Assembly: GCA_025352785.1 (NCBI GenBank)
Contig: JANXSD010000084.1
Location: 1-36,941, forward strand
DNA from: Bacteroidota bacterium
GTDB taxonomy: Bacteria > Bacteroidota > Bacteroidia > AKYH767-A > OLB10
Length of the DNA: 36,941 bases
Direction of reading: 5' to 3'
Part shown: piece by piece, positions 14,894-24,417 of the stretch
How the letters are laid out: every line of letters starts with the position of its first letter
Position numbering within the stretch: the first letter of the stretch is position 1
Translations under genes and position numbers: made by a program
Notes under the pieces: model-generated
Seen by the model: only the letters and a program-made list of their open reading frames with translations
Databases searched by the model: none
What the model was told of the DNA's origin: nothing

Positions 14894-16528
14894 TTATTGC
14901 AAAATTGCTTTTCCAATCCACATTTTTTTATAGTCCTCATCATGACCGAAGTAAGTAATTGTTTTATCTTTTTCATCATACGCTCCAGGAAAATCTTTTC
15001 TTAAATAGAATTTTTCATCGCCAAGAACTTTAAAAGAGTTAAGTGTAGATGTTGTTAAATCAACCTTCGCGATGCGTGGAAAAAATAAAGCATGAAATGT
15101 TTGTCTTCCGTTATAAGCATCCATAAAAGAAGCGTATCCTTTGGTTCCTTTTACCTCTAATACTTCCCAATAAACGCTTTTTCCATCAGAGGATGGATAG
15201 AAGTGTTGAATCATCTCAAAGATCTCACTTTTCTTATCATTATTCATTTTGTTAACGCCAAACTGTGCCTTTAACTTTCCCGTTTTGTCGAACTGAAAAC
15301 AAACAATATCTTCATAAGCGATTACAGAACTCTCGCCAAGCTTTACTCTTTCTTTCAACTGACCAGCGATTAAATAATCTTCATCAGCAGTAACATAAAA
15401 TTGCTCGACATGAAACTTTTTTCCCTTGTAAGGATCAGAACCTTTATCAGTAGCGGAAGTTTTAAACTTACTTTTGAATTCGCTTATTGGAGTTGTTGAT
15501 GCGAAGATTAATTTATTGTCTGTAAATTTTAGCAGATGAAAGTTGTCCATTTTTTCATTGGCTAATTTTTGCCATTTAGCATCATAGCGGTTATCGCCAC
15601 CTTCATAAAATCCAGGATTATAAATTGGCGCATACTCCCCGAATACTTGAGCATAATTCTCGGTTGATTTAGTAGAACTGCCGCTGAAATAAATATTTCC
15701 ATTGTTTTCAAAAGCAGCTGTTACAAGCATTGCATTCGAGGGACTTTTAAATTCTACCTTTGTTTTTAAATTGCCTTCAATATCATATTGAAAATAGACA
15801 TAATTATTCGCATCACCATTTCCTTTAGAAGGAGCAAATACCATCACTGTGTTTTCATTTGGCAGTTGATCGCAAAATACTAATGTGTAAGAACCGGTAA
15901 GATCAATTGGATTTTCTTTTAATTCCAGTTTATCATCGAATAGGAGAATATAGAATTTATCTGCTTGATTTTTTTCTTTCGAATCCATTTTTGCAATTAC
16001 CTGAACCCCGCTTTTGTTCGGATCTTCAGATTGATAGGAAGCATAACCAATATAAACTCTTCCATTATCATTTCTGGCTTTGATCGTTTCGTTAGAAACC
16101 ACCTTTTTAATCATGTAACGGGAAGTTTTATAATTCCATGTCCGTTGTTGTACTTGTTTCGATAGTTTTAATTTCATGCTGAGTACATCGAACGAAGAGA
16201 TCCCACCAACACTAGCGTAATAATAAGTTTTTTCAATATCGGCATGAGGTTCTCTTTTTACCTGGACATCCTTTGTAGATAAAAATTTCAGTGTGTTATC
16301 GAAACTATATTCTTCATAATTATCTTGCTCATCTTTTTTTTCACCACGCATCACATACGTTACTTTGATATTGCCTGCAGCATCTTTATCCGTATCATAC
16401 ATAAATCCTTTGTATGCTTTTTTTGATAATGGCTGAATTACTTCCTTTACTTCTTGCGCTTTTGCCTTGATAGCAATAAAGGCAATAATTGCTATCAAGA
16501 GCCATGTTTTTGCGAATAGTTTTTTCAT
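14894..16528 (-). CDS. Secreted protein of unknown function, 544 residues
   Basis: The N-terminus (MKKLFAKTWLLIAIIAFIAI, then KAKAQE) is a clear signal peptide with cleavage after AKA/Q. The rest is hydrophilic and beta-rich, with repeated short strands of the type NIYFSGSS, DNKLIFASTT, EDYLIAGQL and KSVYWEVL, which resemble blades of a beta-propeller; this fold is an inference. No catalytic motif or C-terminal sorting domain was recognised. It is therefore exported to the periplasm or outer surface. A near-perfect promoter precedes it, so it is transcribed separately from the two-component genes upstream on the same strand, although it could be a target of that system. Confidence 0.75.
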   Translation of the reverse strand: MKKLFAKTWLLIAIIAFIAIKAKAQEVKEVIQPLSKKAYKGFMYDTDKDAAGNIKVTYVMRGEKKDEQDNYEEYSFDNTLKFLSTKDVQVKREPHADIEKTYYYASVGGISSFDVLSMKLKLSKQVQQRTWNYKTSRYMIKKVVSNETIKARNDNGRVYIGYASYQSEDPNKSGVQVIAKMDSKEKNQADKFYILLFDDKLELKENPIDLTGSYTLVFCDQLPNENTVMVFAPSKGNGDANNYVYFQYDIEGNLKTKVEFKSPSNAMLVTAAFENNGNIYFSGSSTKSTENYAQVFGEYAPIYNPGFYEGGDNRYDAKWQKLANEKMDNFHLLKFTDNKLIFASTTPISEFKSKFKTSATDKGSDPYKGKKFHVEQFYVTADEDYLIAGQLKERVKLGESSVIAYEDIVCFQFDKTGKLKAQFGVNKMNNDKKSEIFEMIQHFYPSSDGKSVYWEVLEVKGTKGYASFMDAYNGRQTFHALFFPRIAKVDLTTSTLNSFKVLGDEKFYLRKDFPGAYDEKDKTITYFGHDEDYKKMWIGKAILQ

Positions 16529-16572
16529 ATTTTTTTTGGATGTCAGATAATTACTAGATAATTTAATTTTTT

Positions 16573-16602
16573 CAAAAGTACATCAAAAAACACCAAGAAC
16601 AA
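16573..16602 (-). promoter_or_regulatory. Bacteroidota-type promoter of the secreted-protein gene
   Basis: On the minus strand TTG (16602-16600), a 19-base spacer and TACTTTTG (16580-16573) match the -33/-7 consensus. Transcription would begin near 16566, about 38 bases upstream of the ATG at 16528. Confidence 0.7.
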
Positions 16603-16716
16603 TTACCTTTTAGTAGTAATTAATACAAATAAAAGAGTGAGAAGAAAAATCAATAATTTATTAAAAGATTATTTGAAGAACAGAAATAAATAAACCACGA
16701 TATAAAATATTTTCAT

Positions 16717-17346
16717 CTAGGCCTTTAACCCATATACTTTATTCAACGCATCTGTTCGCGAATTTACTTGTAATTTTTCGTAGATGTTACGAATATGTTT
16801 TCTTACGGTTTCTGTGCTGATAAAAAACTTATCCGAAATTTCTTTGTACCGTAATCCTTTAGAAAGTGCTTCAAGCATTTCTTTTTCTCGTGTTGAAAGC
16901 TTTTGTAGCTCAGTATTCACTTCTTTAACTTGAAAGGAGCTAACAATTTTTCTAGCGATATGACTACTCATTGGCGAACCACCTAAATAAAGATCTGTGA
17001 TTGCATCTAAAATCTTAATTGGTTGCGTTGTTTTTGTGATGTAACCACTTGCTCCTGCCTTTAATGCGTTGAAAACAGATTCAGTATCTTCAAAAGAAGT
17101 ACACATTAGGAATTGTGTTTTGGGGCAAAGGGGTTTTAAAATGGAAACAGCTTCAATTCCTGTCTTCCCTGGCAAATGAATATCTGTTAAAATAACATCT
17201 AAATTTAAAACTGGAATCTGCAAAATAGCTTTCTCAGCGGTTTCAAAAACATGGGTACAAGTAAATCCTTCACTTCCATGTATAAGTGCTACGAGACTTT
17301 CACGAATCTGCCTTTCATCTTCAATGATTCCAACTTTTATTTCCAT
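16717..17346 (-). CDS. NarL/FixJ-type response regulator (REC-LuxR)
   Basis: The protein has 209 residues from MEIKVG at 17346; a start 18 bases upstream is possible but gives an unusual N-terminus. The receiver domain (1-120) has the acidic pair Glu9/Asp10, phosphoacceptor Asp55 (VILTDIHLPGKTG), Thr83 and Lys105 (ITKTTQP). The LuxR-type HTH (about 147-209) has LSTREKEMLEALSKGLRYKE, then ISTETVRKHIRNIYEKL. It lies 50 bases downstream of the TPR histidine kinase on the same strand and is its obvious partner. Phosphorylated, it should bind DNA; direct repeats in front of the kinase gene are a candidate site. Confidence 0.93.
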   Translation of the reverse strand: MEIKVGIIEDERQIRESLVALIHGSEGFTCTHVFETAEKAILQIPVLNLDVILTDIHLPGKTGIEAVSILKPLCPKTQFLMCTSFEDTESVFNALKAGASGYITKTTQPIKILDAITDLYLGGSPMSSHIARKIVSSFQVKEVNTELQKLSTREKEMLEALSKGLRYKEISDKFFISTETVRKHIRNIYEKLQVNSRTDALNKVYGLKA

Positions 17347-17396
17347 GATCAAATTTACGTGCATGTTTTGATTTCACTATACCTCATAAGTAGTAT

Positions 17397-19169
17397 TTAT
17401 GATTTTCTAATATTTGTAAGGGGAACAATTATACTTAAAGTAGTACCTGACTGTTTGGAGCTATCTAAGTCAATTTGACCACCTGAAATAGTTATTCTAT
17501 GTCTCATATTTTTAAGGCCATTTCCGGAAAATGTTTGTTCTGTTTCAAAGCCAACACCATTATCGTTGATAATAATGGAAAGTGTATTATTAAAAAGACT
17601 AACATTTACTGCAACCTTAGTAGCTGAAGAATGTTTTACAATATTATTTAATATCTCTTTTACTGACATAAAGATATTACGATGACCTTCTTTCAATATT
17701 TGTAAATCAGTTATAACATCTGGATAATTATTCGTAAGTTCAATAGGAAATTCTTCTAAGTAATCTGTAGTGTATTCCCGAATACGAACAATGAGATTGT
17801 CTAATGTACTATTATCAGGATTTAATGCCCAAATAAGATCGCGCATATTCTCGATTAGATTTTTCGATGTTTCAGAGATGGAACTGAGCTTAGAATTTAT
17901 ATATTCATTGGAGTTTTTTAAAACTGTTTCTGAAAGGAAATTAATTTTTGTTAATCCAGATCCTAATTCATCATGAATGTCTTTTGCAATACGAATACGT
18001 TCCTTTTCTTCTGATTCTTTGATGGCTTGCTGTTGTGAAATTTTACTTTTTAATAGGTAACTTTTATTCCATTGGTATGCTATTCCAGCAATTGTAAATA
18101 TTAGTAAAATACAAAGTGCCAATAAGTAATTGCGCTTTTGAATTTCAATTTCTTGCTCTCGGATGGAAAGATTTTTTATCGTTTCATCTTTTTTTAACAA
18201 TGCAATTTCATCTAGTTGTTTGTCGGATTCATATTTTGTTTTTAATTCCGCTAGCTGACCAGAACGTTCACTACTTATGAAATTAAATTTTTCTTCTTCA
18301 TACATCTTTCTATAAGCAATCGCTTCAGGAAATTTTTGTAATTTTTCATAGGCTATAGAAATGCCATCATACGTTTCAATTATAATTTCTATTGCATTAA
18401 TTTCTTTTGATTTTTCTAGGGCCTCTTTACATAAACTAAGTGAGCGATGGTAGTCTCCTGTAAGCGCATACACATTTCCTAAGTTATTCAGCGTAGCAGC
18501 AACAATAAATTTATCATCTTGTTTAATGGAAAGTGCTAATGCTTGTTCGTAATAATTAATTGATTGGGAATATTTTTTTAGATATTTATATACAATTGCA
18601 AGGTTGTTCAGCGACATGGAAATTTTACCAGCTTCATTTTTAGCAGTATATATTTCAAGCGCTTTGGAATACACCTCCACAGCTTTGTCGTATTTATTTT
18701 GTTGCTCGTAAACAACGCCTTGATTGTTTAAGCAATCGGCAATTAAGATGGAATCGTTTAACTTAACTGCTAATGAAGAAGCAGACTCAAAATATCTTAG
18801 GGCAGTAACAAAATCTTTTTGTTCTGAATAAAGTGTTCCAATGTTTTTTGTTGTTTTTGCTATGCGCTGTTGGTCGTTATTCATTTCAGCAACTGAAATA
18901 GATAATTGATAAAACTTGAGGGCGTTTACGGATTCTCCGATTTTTGATAACGCATTCCCTAAATTATTATATGCATTTGCGAGCTCTTTTTTATTGTTTT
19001 CTTTTTTTGCAAGGTCTATACTATTAGAAAAATAAATTGTTGATTTTTTATACTCACCATGTAAATATAAATCGGTTCCGGTTTTCATTAAACTGTCCAA
19101 TACCCCAGCATTGACGGAAGAAAATAGTAAAAGAAAATATAGGAGAAATATTCTTTTTAATAGTTGCAT
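17397..19169 (-). CDS. TPR-containing sensor histidine kinase (HisKA_3 type)
   Basis: Read from the ATG at 19169 the protein has 590 residues. An N-terminal signal peptide (MQLLKRIFLLYFLLLFSSVN) is followed by about six tetratricopeptide repeats in the periplasm (about 25-300), each with the NNLGxVY...A-type pattern. A coiled coil follows, then one membrane segment (about 347-366, YLLALCILLIFTIAGIAYQW), then a HisKA_3 dimerisation domain with phosphoacceptor His399 (IAKDIHDELGSGL) and a C-terminal ATPase domain with DNGVGF and GNGLKNM. The TPRs probably sense a protein or peptide signal. The start at 19226 is rejected because the extra 19 residues translate a direct repeat in the leader. The response regulator follows. 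Confidence 0.92.
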   Translation of the reverse strand: MQLLKRIFLLYFLLLFSSVNAGVLDSLMKTGTDLYLHGEYKKSTIYFSNSIDLAKKENNKKELANAYNNLGNALSKIGESVNALKFYQLSISVAEMNNDQQRIAKTTKNIGTLYSEQKDFVTALRYFESASSLAVKLNDSILIADCLNNQGVVYEQQNKYDKAVEVYSKALEIYTAKNEAGKISMSLNNLAIVYKYLKKYSQSINYYEQALALSIKQDDKFIVAATLNNLGNVYALTGDYHRSLSLCKEALEKSKEINAIEIIIETYDGISIAYEKLQKFPEAIAYRKMYEEEKFNFISSERSGQLAELKTKYESDKQLDEIALLKKDETIKNLSIREQEIEIQKRNYLLALCILLIFTIAGIAYQWNKSYLLKSKISQQQAIKESEEKERIRIAKDIHDELGSGLTKINFLSETVLKNSNEYINSKLSSISETSKNLIENMRDLIWALNPDNSTLDNLIVRIREYTTDYLEEFPIELTNNYPDVITDLQILKEGHRNIFMSVKEILNNIVKHSSATKVAVNVSLFNNTLSIIINDNGVGFETEQTFSGNGLKNMRHRITISGGQIDLDSSKQSGTTLSIIVPLTNIRKS

Positions 19170-19187
19170 TTTATTTTGACTGAGTAT

Positions 19188-19220
19188 TTTGAATGGTATT
19201 GTTTGATATTTGAATGGTAT
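19188..19220. repeat. Two 12-bp direct repeats with 21-bp period upstream of the histidine kinase gene
   Basis: TTTGAATGGTAT occurs at 19188-19199 and at 19209-19220, a spacing of two helical turns, 19 bases in front of the kinase ATG at 19169. This arrangement is typical of binding sites for dimeric regulators, possibly the cognate LuxR-type response regulator. The repeats are exact; the binding role is inferred. Confidence 0.5.
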
Positions 19221-19524
19221 GTGCAAAACAATTTTCGAAAGATAGCAAAATCAAATTAGTTATAACTCGATGATGATTCTACTATAAGATTCAAAATGAA
19301 GATTTCATCTGATTTCTGTATTGTAAATTAAATGCATAATGGATATTCAGCTCATTCAAAGTTCAAGTAGGCAATGTAATTCTACTATCAATTTAATCGG
19401 AATAATCTTAAAGAACCAATATGTAGTTCTATTCATTTATAAATGATTTATCGCTTAAACCGATTATATTATTTAGAAACGTATATTCGTAGAGTTAATC
19501 TTTAAACTCACCTTATAAATCATT
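19221..19524. other. Intergenic region between the divergent kinase and nucleoside transporter genes
   Basis: About 300 bases of AT-rich DNA with no supported gene. On the plus strand TATATTCG at 19482-19489 is close to the -7 consensus TAnnTTTG and lies 36 bases before the transporter ATG, but no good TTG at -33 accompanies it. On the minus strand no full promoter match was found for the kinase gene. Confidence 0.4.
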
Positions 19525-20787
19525 ATGGAAAGATTTACCGGACTTATTGGTATCGCGCTCATCTTTGGTATTGCTTACTTAGCTTCAAATAATCGAAAGG
19601 CAATAAATTATCGTCTAGTTTTGAGTGGTGTAGGCTTACAATTACTTATTGCAATTCTTGTCTTAAAGATTCCGCCAGTCACTGCTTTTTTTCAAAAATT
19701 AGGTCATGGTATGGAGAAGATTGAACAGTTTGCACGACAAGGAGCCTCTTTTGTTTATGGAGGAATTGCTGTCTCCAAATTCGATGGAACTATCGGAAAT
19801 TATATTAATGGAGGTTTTGTTTTTGCCTTTAATGTAACTTCAACTATTATTCTTGTATGTGTGCTTGTTGCTATTTTATACCACTTTGGTGTGATGCAAC
19901 GTGTGGTATCAGTAATTGCACGAGCAATGAATTTTGTAATGCGTGTGAGTGGTGCAGAGGCATTGAGTAATGTCGCAAGTGCATTCGTTGGTCAGGTGGA
20001 AGCTCAAGTAATGATTCGTCCATATCTTCCTACAATGACGCAAAGTGAATTGCTCGCAAGTATGAGTGGAAGTTTAGCATGTATTGCAGGCGGAATTTTA
20101 GTGGTATACGTGAATATGGGTGCGCAAGCAGGAATGGATTTAGCTCCAAAATTAATTGCAGCAAGTTTAATGGCTGCACCAGGTGCTTTGGTGATCTCTA
20201 AAATTGTTTTTCCAGAAACGAAAGTTAGCGAGACAATGGGTAAAGTAAAGTTAGAAGTGAAAAGTCCCTATATAAATGCTGTTGATGCGATTTCTCATGG
20301 TGCTGGTGATGGATTTAAAATTGCAATGAATGTAATTGCAATGTTGATTGGATTTATTGCATTAATCGCGATGGTAGATTGGATGTTAACTGCTATAGCT
20401 CATCTATTCAATCCATCATTTGATTTAACACTTAATTGGATCTTCGGAAAAATATTTTATCCACTTGCATGGGCAATGGGTGTTCCTTCCGCAGATGTGA
20501 ATGGAGTAGCAACATTACTGGGTCAAAAACTTTCTATTAATGAATTCGTTGCATTTCAAAACCTCGCTCATAAAACTGTTCCTATCGTTACTGAAAAAGG
20601 TTTACTTATTGTTTCCATTGCCATTTGTGGTTTCGCCAATTTTTCGAGTGTAGGAATGCAAATCGGTGGTATTGGTGAAATAGCTCCAACACGAAGAGCA
20701 GATCTCGCTAAGTTAGGAATGAAAGCACTTCTTTGCGGTACACTCGCTTCTTATTTATCGGCTACCATTGCTGGAATATTGATGTAA
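19525..20787 (+). CDS. Concentrative nucleoside transporter (NupC/CNT family)
   Basis: The 420-residue inner-membrane protein imports nucleosides by cation symport. The family features are all present: an N-terminal gate region (FARQGASFVYGG), the central GAEALSNVASAFVGQVEAQV motif that lines the nucleoside site, SMSGSLACIAGGILVVYVNM, and a C-terminal CGFANFSSVGMQIGGIGEIA motif. There are about ten membrane segments, and the length is typical for the family. The gene stands alone, divergent from the kinase and followed by a strong terminator. Substrate range within nucleosides cannot be predicted. Confidence 0.95.
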   Translation: MERFTGLIGIALIFGIAYLASNNRKAINYRLVLSGVGLQLLIAILVLKIPPVTAFFQKLGHGMEKIEQFARQGASFVYGGIAVSKFDGTIGNYINGGFVFAFNVTSTIILVCVLVAILYHFGVMQRVVSVIARAMNFVMRVSGAEALSNVASAFVGQVEAQVMIRPYLPTMTQSELLASMSGSLACIAGGILVVYVNMGAQAGMDLAPKLIAASLMAAPGALVISKIVFPETKVSETMGKVKLEVKSPYINAVDAISHGAGDGFKIAMNVIAMLIGFIALIAMVDWMLTAIAHLFNPSFDLTLNWIFGKIFYPLAWAMGVPSADVNGVATLLGQKLSINEFVAFQNLAHKTVPIVTEKGLLIVSIAICGFANFSSVGMQIGGIGEIAPTRRADLAKLGMKALLCGTLASYLSATIAGILM

Positions 20788-20805
20788 ATTTTTGATAAAT
20801 TTATT

Positions 20806-20850
20806 CTAATACAAAACGGATTCTATATGGAATCCGTTTTGTATTAGTTT
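20806..20850 (+). terminator. Terminator after the nucleoside transporter gene
   Basis: CTAATACAAAACGGATTC (20806-20823) and GAATCCGTTTTGTATTAG (20830-20847) form a perfect 18-bp stem with a 6-base loop, followed by TTT. The stem is long but the T tract short. It lies 19 bases after the transporter stop. Confidence 0.85.
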
Positions 20851-20983
20851 ACGAAAACAGCAGAACAAAGCATTTGTCATAATGTTTATTTTTAGACGAA
20901 TGCAAGAATTCCCTCGACGAAAAAGTAACCATTCGTTGAATATAATCACTTCCTTTGTTATTGAAAATTATACTCAATAAATC

Positions 20984-23140
20984 ATGTTAAAAAGAATAGT
21001 ATCAATCATTATATTAATTAGTCTGTTTGCTACACAGATGAGTCGTGCTGATGAAGGAATGTGGCTTCCAATGCTAATTCAACGACTGAACGAAGCGGAT
21101 ATGCAGAAGGCTGGACTGAAATTATCGGCGGAAGAAATTTATAGCATTAACAATTCATCACTTAAGGATGCAATCGTGTCTTTTGGAGGTTTTTGCACTG
21201 GAGAAATGGTTTCTGATCAAGGACTATTATTCACTAATCATCATTGCGGTTTTGATTATGTTCAGAATCACAGTACAGAAGCGCATGATTATATTACGAA
21301 TGGTTTTTGGGCGATGAATAAAAGTGAAGAGCTTACAAATCCTGGTCTTACTGCTTCCTTTCTTATTCGAATGGATGACGTGACAACACGCATTAAATCA
21401 ATGATGATTGATACGATGAGTGAACCAACAAGGATGGATGTATTTGCTAAGGCAACCAAGCAACTTCAAGAGGAAAATTCTGAAAAGGGAAGATATCGTG
21501 TTGATGTAAAATCATTTTTGCAAGGCAATGAATTTTATATGTTTGTTTATGAAGTTTTCAAAGATGTTCGACTGGTCGGCGCACCTCCTAAAGCAATTGG
21601 TAATTATGGAGCCGATACAGATAACTGGATGTGGCCTCGACATACTGGGGATTTTTCTGTTTTTCGTGTGTATATGTCGCCTGAAGGAAAGCCGGCTGAA
21701 TATTCGAAAGATAATATACCCTATAAGCCTAAGCATTTCTTACCTATTAGTTTAGCAGGTGTAAATAAAGATGATTTCACTATGATTTTAGGTTATCCAG
21801 GAAGAACAGATCGCTATCGCGCATCAGCGGGCGTTAAGATGGATATTGAACAAAGTAATCCAGCAATTGTAAAAATTCGCACAGTGAAATTAGATCTTAT
21901 GAAAAAAGATATGAATTCGATTGATACTGTACGCATAATGTATGATGCAAAGTATGCACGTGTAAGTAATTATTGGAAATATTTTATTGGAGCTACAAAA
22001 GGTTTGAAACGTATGCATGTTGTTGATCAAAAAGAAGCACAAGAAAAAGATTTTAATACTTGGGCAAGTACAACAGTTGATTTAAAACAACGATATGGCA
22101 ATGTAACCTCCAATCTCTCCAATGCATATATCGAAATGATGAAATACAATATTGCGAAAGTGTATTTCCAAGAGGCAATTATGGGAACAGAAATTCTTCC
22201 TTATGCCTATAGTTTTTCTGGATTAGGAAAAATTTTAGAAAATAAAGATGCGAAAGAAGAAGACCTTAAAAACGCTCTTACTCCTCTTCTAAAAGCAAGT
22301 GCCGATTATTTTTCTGAATATAGTGTCAATACCGATAAAAAAATAGTTGTTGGATTATTAGGGTTGTATAGTAAAGATGTTTCCATTAGTCAGCAATCGC
22401 CATATTTCATTAAACTTTTAAATAAGCACGATGGCGATATGAATAAAGTAGCAGATGCTATTTTTAAACATAGTTTATTCACAAATGAAGCATCTGTAAA
22501 TAAATTTCTTGCTAAACCAACATTAAAAATGCTTATTCATGATCCTGCGTATAAGCTCATCACTGAGATTTATACGCATTATATTTCTACCATTCGTGGT
22601 AATTTAAAAGCGCAGCAAAACATCATCGATAAAAACATGAGGTTATATGTAGAAGGATTGCGTTTGATGAGTCCAGATAAAAAGTTTTATCCTGATGCGA
22701 ATGGTACAATGCGCGTGAGTTATGGAAAGGTGGCTGATTATTATCCAAGTGATGCAGTGTATTATAATTATTATACAACGATGGAAGGGTTGATGGATAA
22801 GATGGATAAATCAAATGACGAATTTAATTTGCCAGATAGAATGGTTGACCTCTATAAGAAAAAGGATTATGGACAATACGGACAAAATGGAGTTTTGAAA
22901 ATTGATTTCATCACCACGAATGATATTACGGGAGGTAATTCTGGAAGTCCGGTAATAAATGGTAAAGGAGAATTAATTGGATTAGCATTTGATGGAAATT
23001 GGGAGGCAATGTCAGGTGATATTGCTTACGATCCTCATTATAAACGAACAATTTGTGCAGATATTCGATACGCACTTTGGGTTATAGATAAGTATGCGGG
23101 TGCAGGATATCTTTTAAATGAACTTAAAATAATGCATTAA
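20984..23140 (+). CDS. S46 family dipeptidyl-peptidase (DPP7-like)
   Basis: The 718-residue serine peptidase releases dipeptides from peptide N-termini in the periplasm. A signal peptide (MLKRIVSIIILISLFATQMS, then RA) precedes the mature DEGMW start typical of the family. The chymotrypsin-like triad is visible: His87 (LFTNHHCGF), an Asp in the DNWMWPRHTGDFSVF region, and Ser655 (GGNSGSPV). Gly671 in LAFDGNWEAMSGDI occupies the position that is Arg in DPP11-type enzymes, so a hydrophobic rather than acidic P1 preference (DPP7-like) is expected. Length matches the family. It lies alone between two terminators. Such enzymes support growth on proteins. Confidence 0.95.
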   Translation: MLKRIVSIIILISLFATQMSRADEGMWLPMLIQRLNEADMQKAGLKLSAEEIYSINNSSLKDAIVSFGGFCTGEMVSDQGLLFTNHHCGFDYVQNHSTEAHDYITNGFWAMNKSEELTNPGLTASFLIRMDDVTTRIKSMMIDTMSEPTRMDVFAKATKQLQEENSEKGRYRVDVKSFLQGNEFYMFVYEVFKDVRLVGAPPKAIGNYGADTDNWMWPRHTGDFSVFRVYMSPEGKPAEYSKDNIPYKPKHFLPISLAGVNKDDFTMILGYPGRTDRYRASAGVKMDIEQSNPAIVKIRTVKLDLMKKDMNSIDTVRIMYDAKYARVSNYWKYFIGATKGLKRMHVVDQKEAQEKDFNTWASTTVDLKQRYGNVTSNLSNAYIEMMKYNIAKVYFQEAIMGTEILPYAYSFSGLGKILENKDAKEEDLKNALTPLLKASADYFSEYSVNTDKKIVVGLLGLYSKDVSISQQSPYFIKLLNKHDGDMNKVADAIFKHSLFTNEASVNKFLAKPTLKMLIHDPAYKLITEIYTHYISTIRGNLKAQQNIIDKNMRLYVEGLRLMSPDKKFYPDANGTMRVSYGKVADYYPSDAVYYNYYTTMEGLMDKMDKSNDEFNLPDRMVDLYKKKDYGQYGQNGVLKIDFITTNDITGGNSGSPVINGKGELIGLAFDGNWEAMSGDIAYDPHYKRTICADIRYALWVIDKYAGAGYLLNELKIMH

Positions 23141-23157
23141 TAATTTCCATATTAAAA

Positions 23158-23192
23158 AGTGCTAATTCTCGTCGAGAGTTAGCTCTTTTTTT
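23158..23192 (+). terminator. Rho-independent terminator after the S46 peptidase gene
   Basis: The arms 23158-23170 and 23174-23186 pair over 13 positions with one mismatch and one G-U pair (loop GTC), followed by seven T residues (23186-23192). It begins 18 bases after the stop codon. Confidence 0.88.
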
Positions 23193-23357
23193 GTGATTGA
23201 ATATCGAATGTTTCACTGAGCAATTATTGCCTCAAAGAATATGAATAATTGTACTTATACCAAATAAAATTTGCATGATCTGTAATAGGAGTTTATCTTT
23301 TATACCATCATTTATTAATCACAATATTTACTTACTTTCGGAGTTTAAAAGTATACG

Positions 23358-23747
23358 TTGACACGAATTACTTCCATATTACTCATGACCTATTATTTGA
23401 TAGGTAACCTTTGCTTGCCTCTAGGAGATTTTTCGGCATTGACAGAGATGAGTGCTATGTATCAACATTGTAAAGCAACGGAAGATCATGACATGACTAT
23501 AGTTGATTTTGTTACGGATCACTTGATCAATTTTGATTGTTTAATTGACAATCACGACAAAGGTGATTTGCAAAAACCACATACTTCACTCCAGTTTCAT
23601 CACCAAACACAAAATTATTTCGCATCTCAAAAATTTATTGTTAATAAGGATGTAAGCCAGATATTGAAAATAAAACTGCCATTTTTTCAAGTACGATGTT
23701 ATTATTCTAATTTCCGTTCCTCTATATTTCGTCCACCGATAATTTAG
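23358..23747 (+). CDS. Small exported or membrane-anchored protein of unknown function
   Basis: The protein has 129 residues. The N-terminus (MTRITSILLMTYYLIGNLCL, then PLGDFSAL) looks like a signal peptide or anchor. The rest is rich in His, Asp and Cys (YQHCKATEDHDMT, INFDCLIDNHDKGD), which could bind metal. Proteins with this GNLCLPLGDFSAL...YQHCKATEDHDMT pattern appear across Bacteroidota and, from memory, near metal-efflux genes; that association is not visible here. The start shown is TTG at 23358; an ATG at 23385 would leave a shorter hydrophobic leader. TACTTTCG at 23333-23340 is close to a -7 element. It precedes the PepSY-like gene by 68 bases. Confidence 0.6.
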   Translation: MTRITSILLMTYYLIGNLCLPLGDFSALTEMSAMYQHCKATEDHDMTIVDFVTDHLINFDCLIDNHDKGDLQKPHTSLQFHHQTQNYFASQKFIVNKDVSQILKIKLPFFQVRCYYSNFRSSIFRPPII

Positions 23748-23815
23748 GTTTATTTTAGTTTTAATTTACTATGTCAAGTAGATTCAATGATACTTTAATC
23801 TTAAATAAAAAAATC

Positions 23816-24238
23816 ATGAAAAAGTTAATTTTATTGTTTTCGAGCATTTTAATAATGTTCAGCTGTTCTTATGCGGGAACACCTCCATCGTCTGTATTGA
23901 AATCATTTGAAAAAAAATTCCCGACTGCTACAAAAGTAAGTTGGGGGAAAGAAGGCGCTAAAGAATGGGAAGCGGAATTTACTTTAGATGGCAATAAAAT
24001 TTCTGCAAATTTTGGATTGGATGGAAAATGGTTAGAAACAGAAACGGAAATTCCAATCAAGAGTTTACCAAAAGGAGTAATTGATGCTATCACTTTAAAG
24101 TATCCAGGTTGGGAAATTAGGGAAGCTGATAAAACCGATACCGCGAAGCACGGATTAATTTACGAAGCAGATATTAAATCAGGTGCTCGTAAGTTAGAAG
24201 TTGCCTATAAGGAGGACGGAACTCCAGTAGTAGAGTAA
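23816..24238 (+). CDS. Exported PepSY-like domain protein
   Basis: From the ATG at 23816 the protein has 140 residues; an in-frame start 45 bases upstream would put 15 hydrophilic residues in front of the signal sequence. The signal peptide is MKKLILLFSSILIMFSCSYA; the MFSC sequence could be an imperfect lipobox. The rest matches the two PepSY-like (DUF2874/PF11396) repeats: FEKKFPTATKVSWGKEGAKE, then WEAEFTLDG, and later LKYPGWEIREADK, then YEADIKSGARKLEVAYKEDG. These domains are small secreted beta-lactamase-inhibitor-like folds, often proposed to inhibit peptidases; the target here is unknown. Both this gene and the S46 peptidase act outside the cytoplasm. Confidence 0.82.
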   Translation: MKKLILLFSSILIMFSCSYAGTPPSSVLKSFEKKFPTATKVSWGKEGAKEWEAEFTLDGNKISANFGLDGKWLETETEIPIKSLPKGVIDAITLKYPGWEIREADKTDTAKHGLIYEADIKSGARKLEVAYKEDGTPVVE

Positions 24239-24247
24239 ATATATTTG

Positions 24248-24289
24248 CTCGCCTCTATTCCATAATAGGGTAGTAGAGGCGAGTTTTTT
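24248..24289 (+). terminator. Rho-independent terminator after the PepSY-like gene
   Basis: CTCGCCTCTA (24248-24257) and TAGAGGCGAG (24274-24283) form a perfect 10-bp stem, with a 16-base loop, followed by six T residues (24284-24289). Confidence 0.9.
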
Positions 24290-24417
24290 ATGTAGAATTA
24301 TTTTTTAGACCACTAATTAGATGTGTATTAGTGGGACCAGTATAACTCAGGCAATTGATTAGCTTAAATAAAAAATGCTTCTTCGTTTAAAATTGATACG
24401 ACCATCCATTAGAAAAA

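Noticed and set aside
24310-24334. 8-bp inverted repeat near the end of the photolyase-like operon
   Set aside because: It has an A run rather than a T run on the side needed to terminate the minus-strand operon, so a terminator call is not supported.
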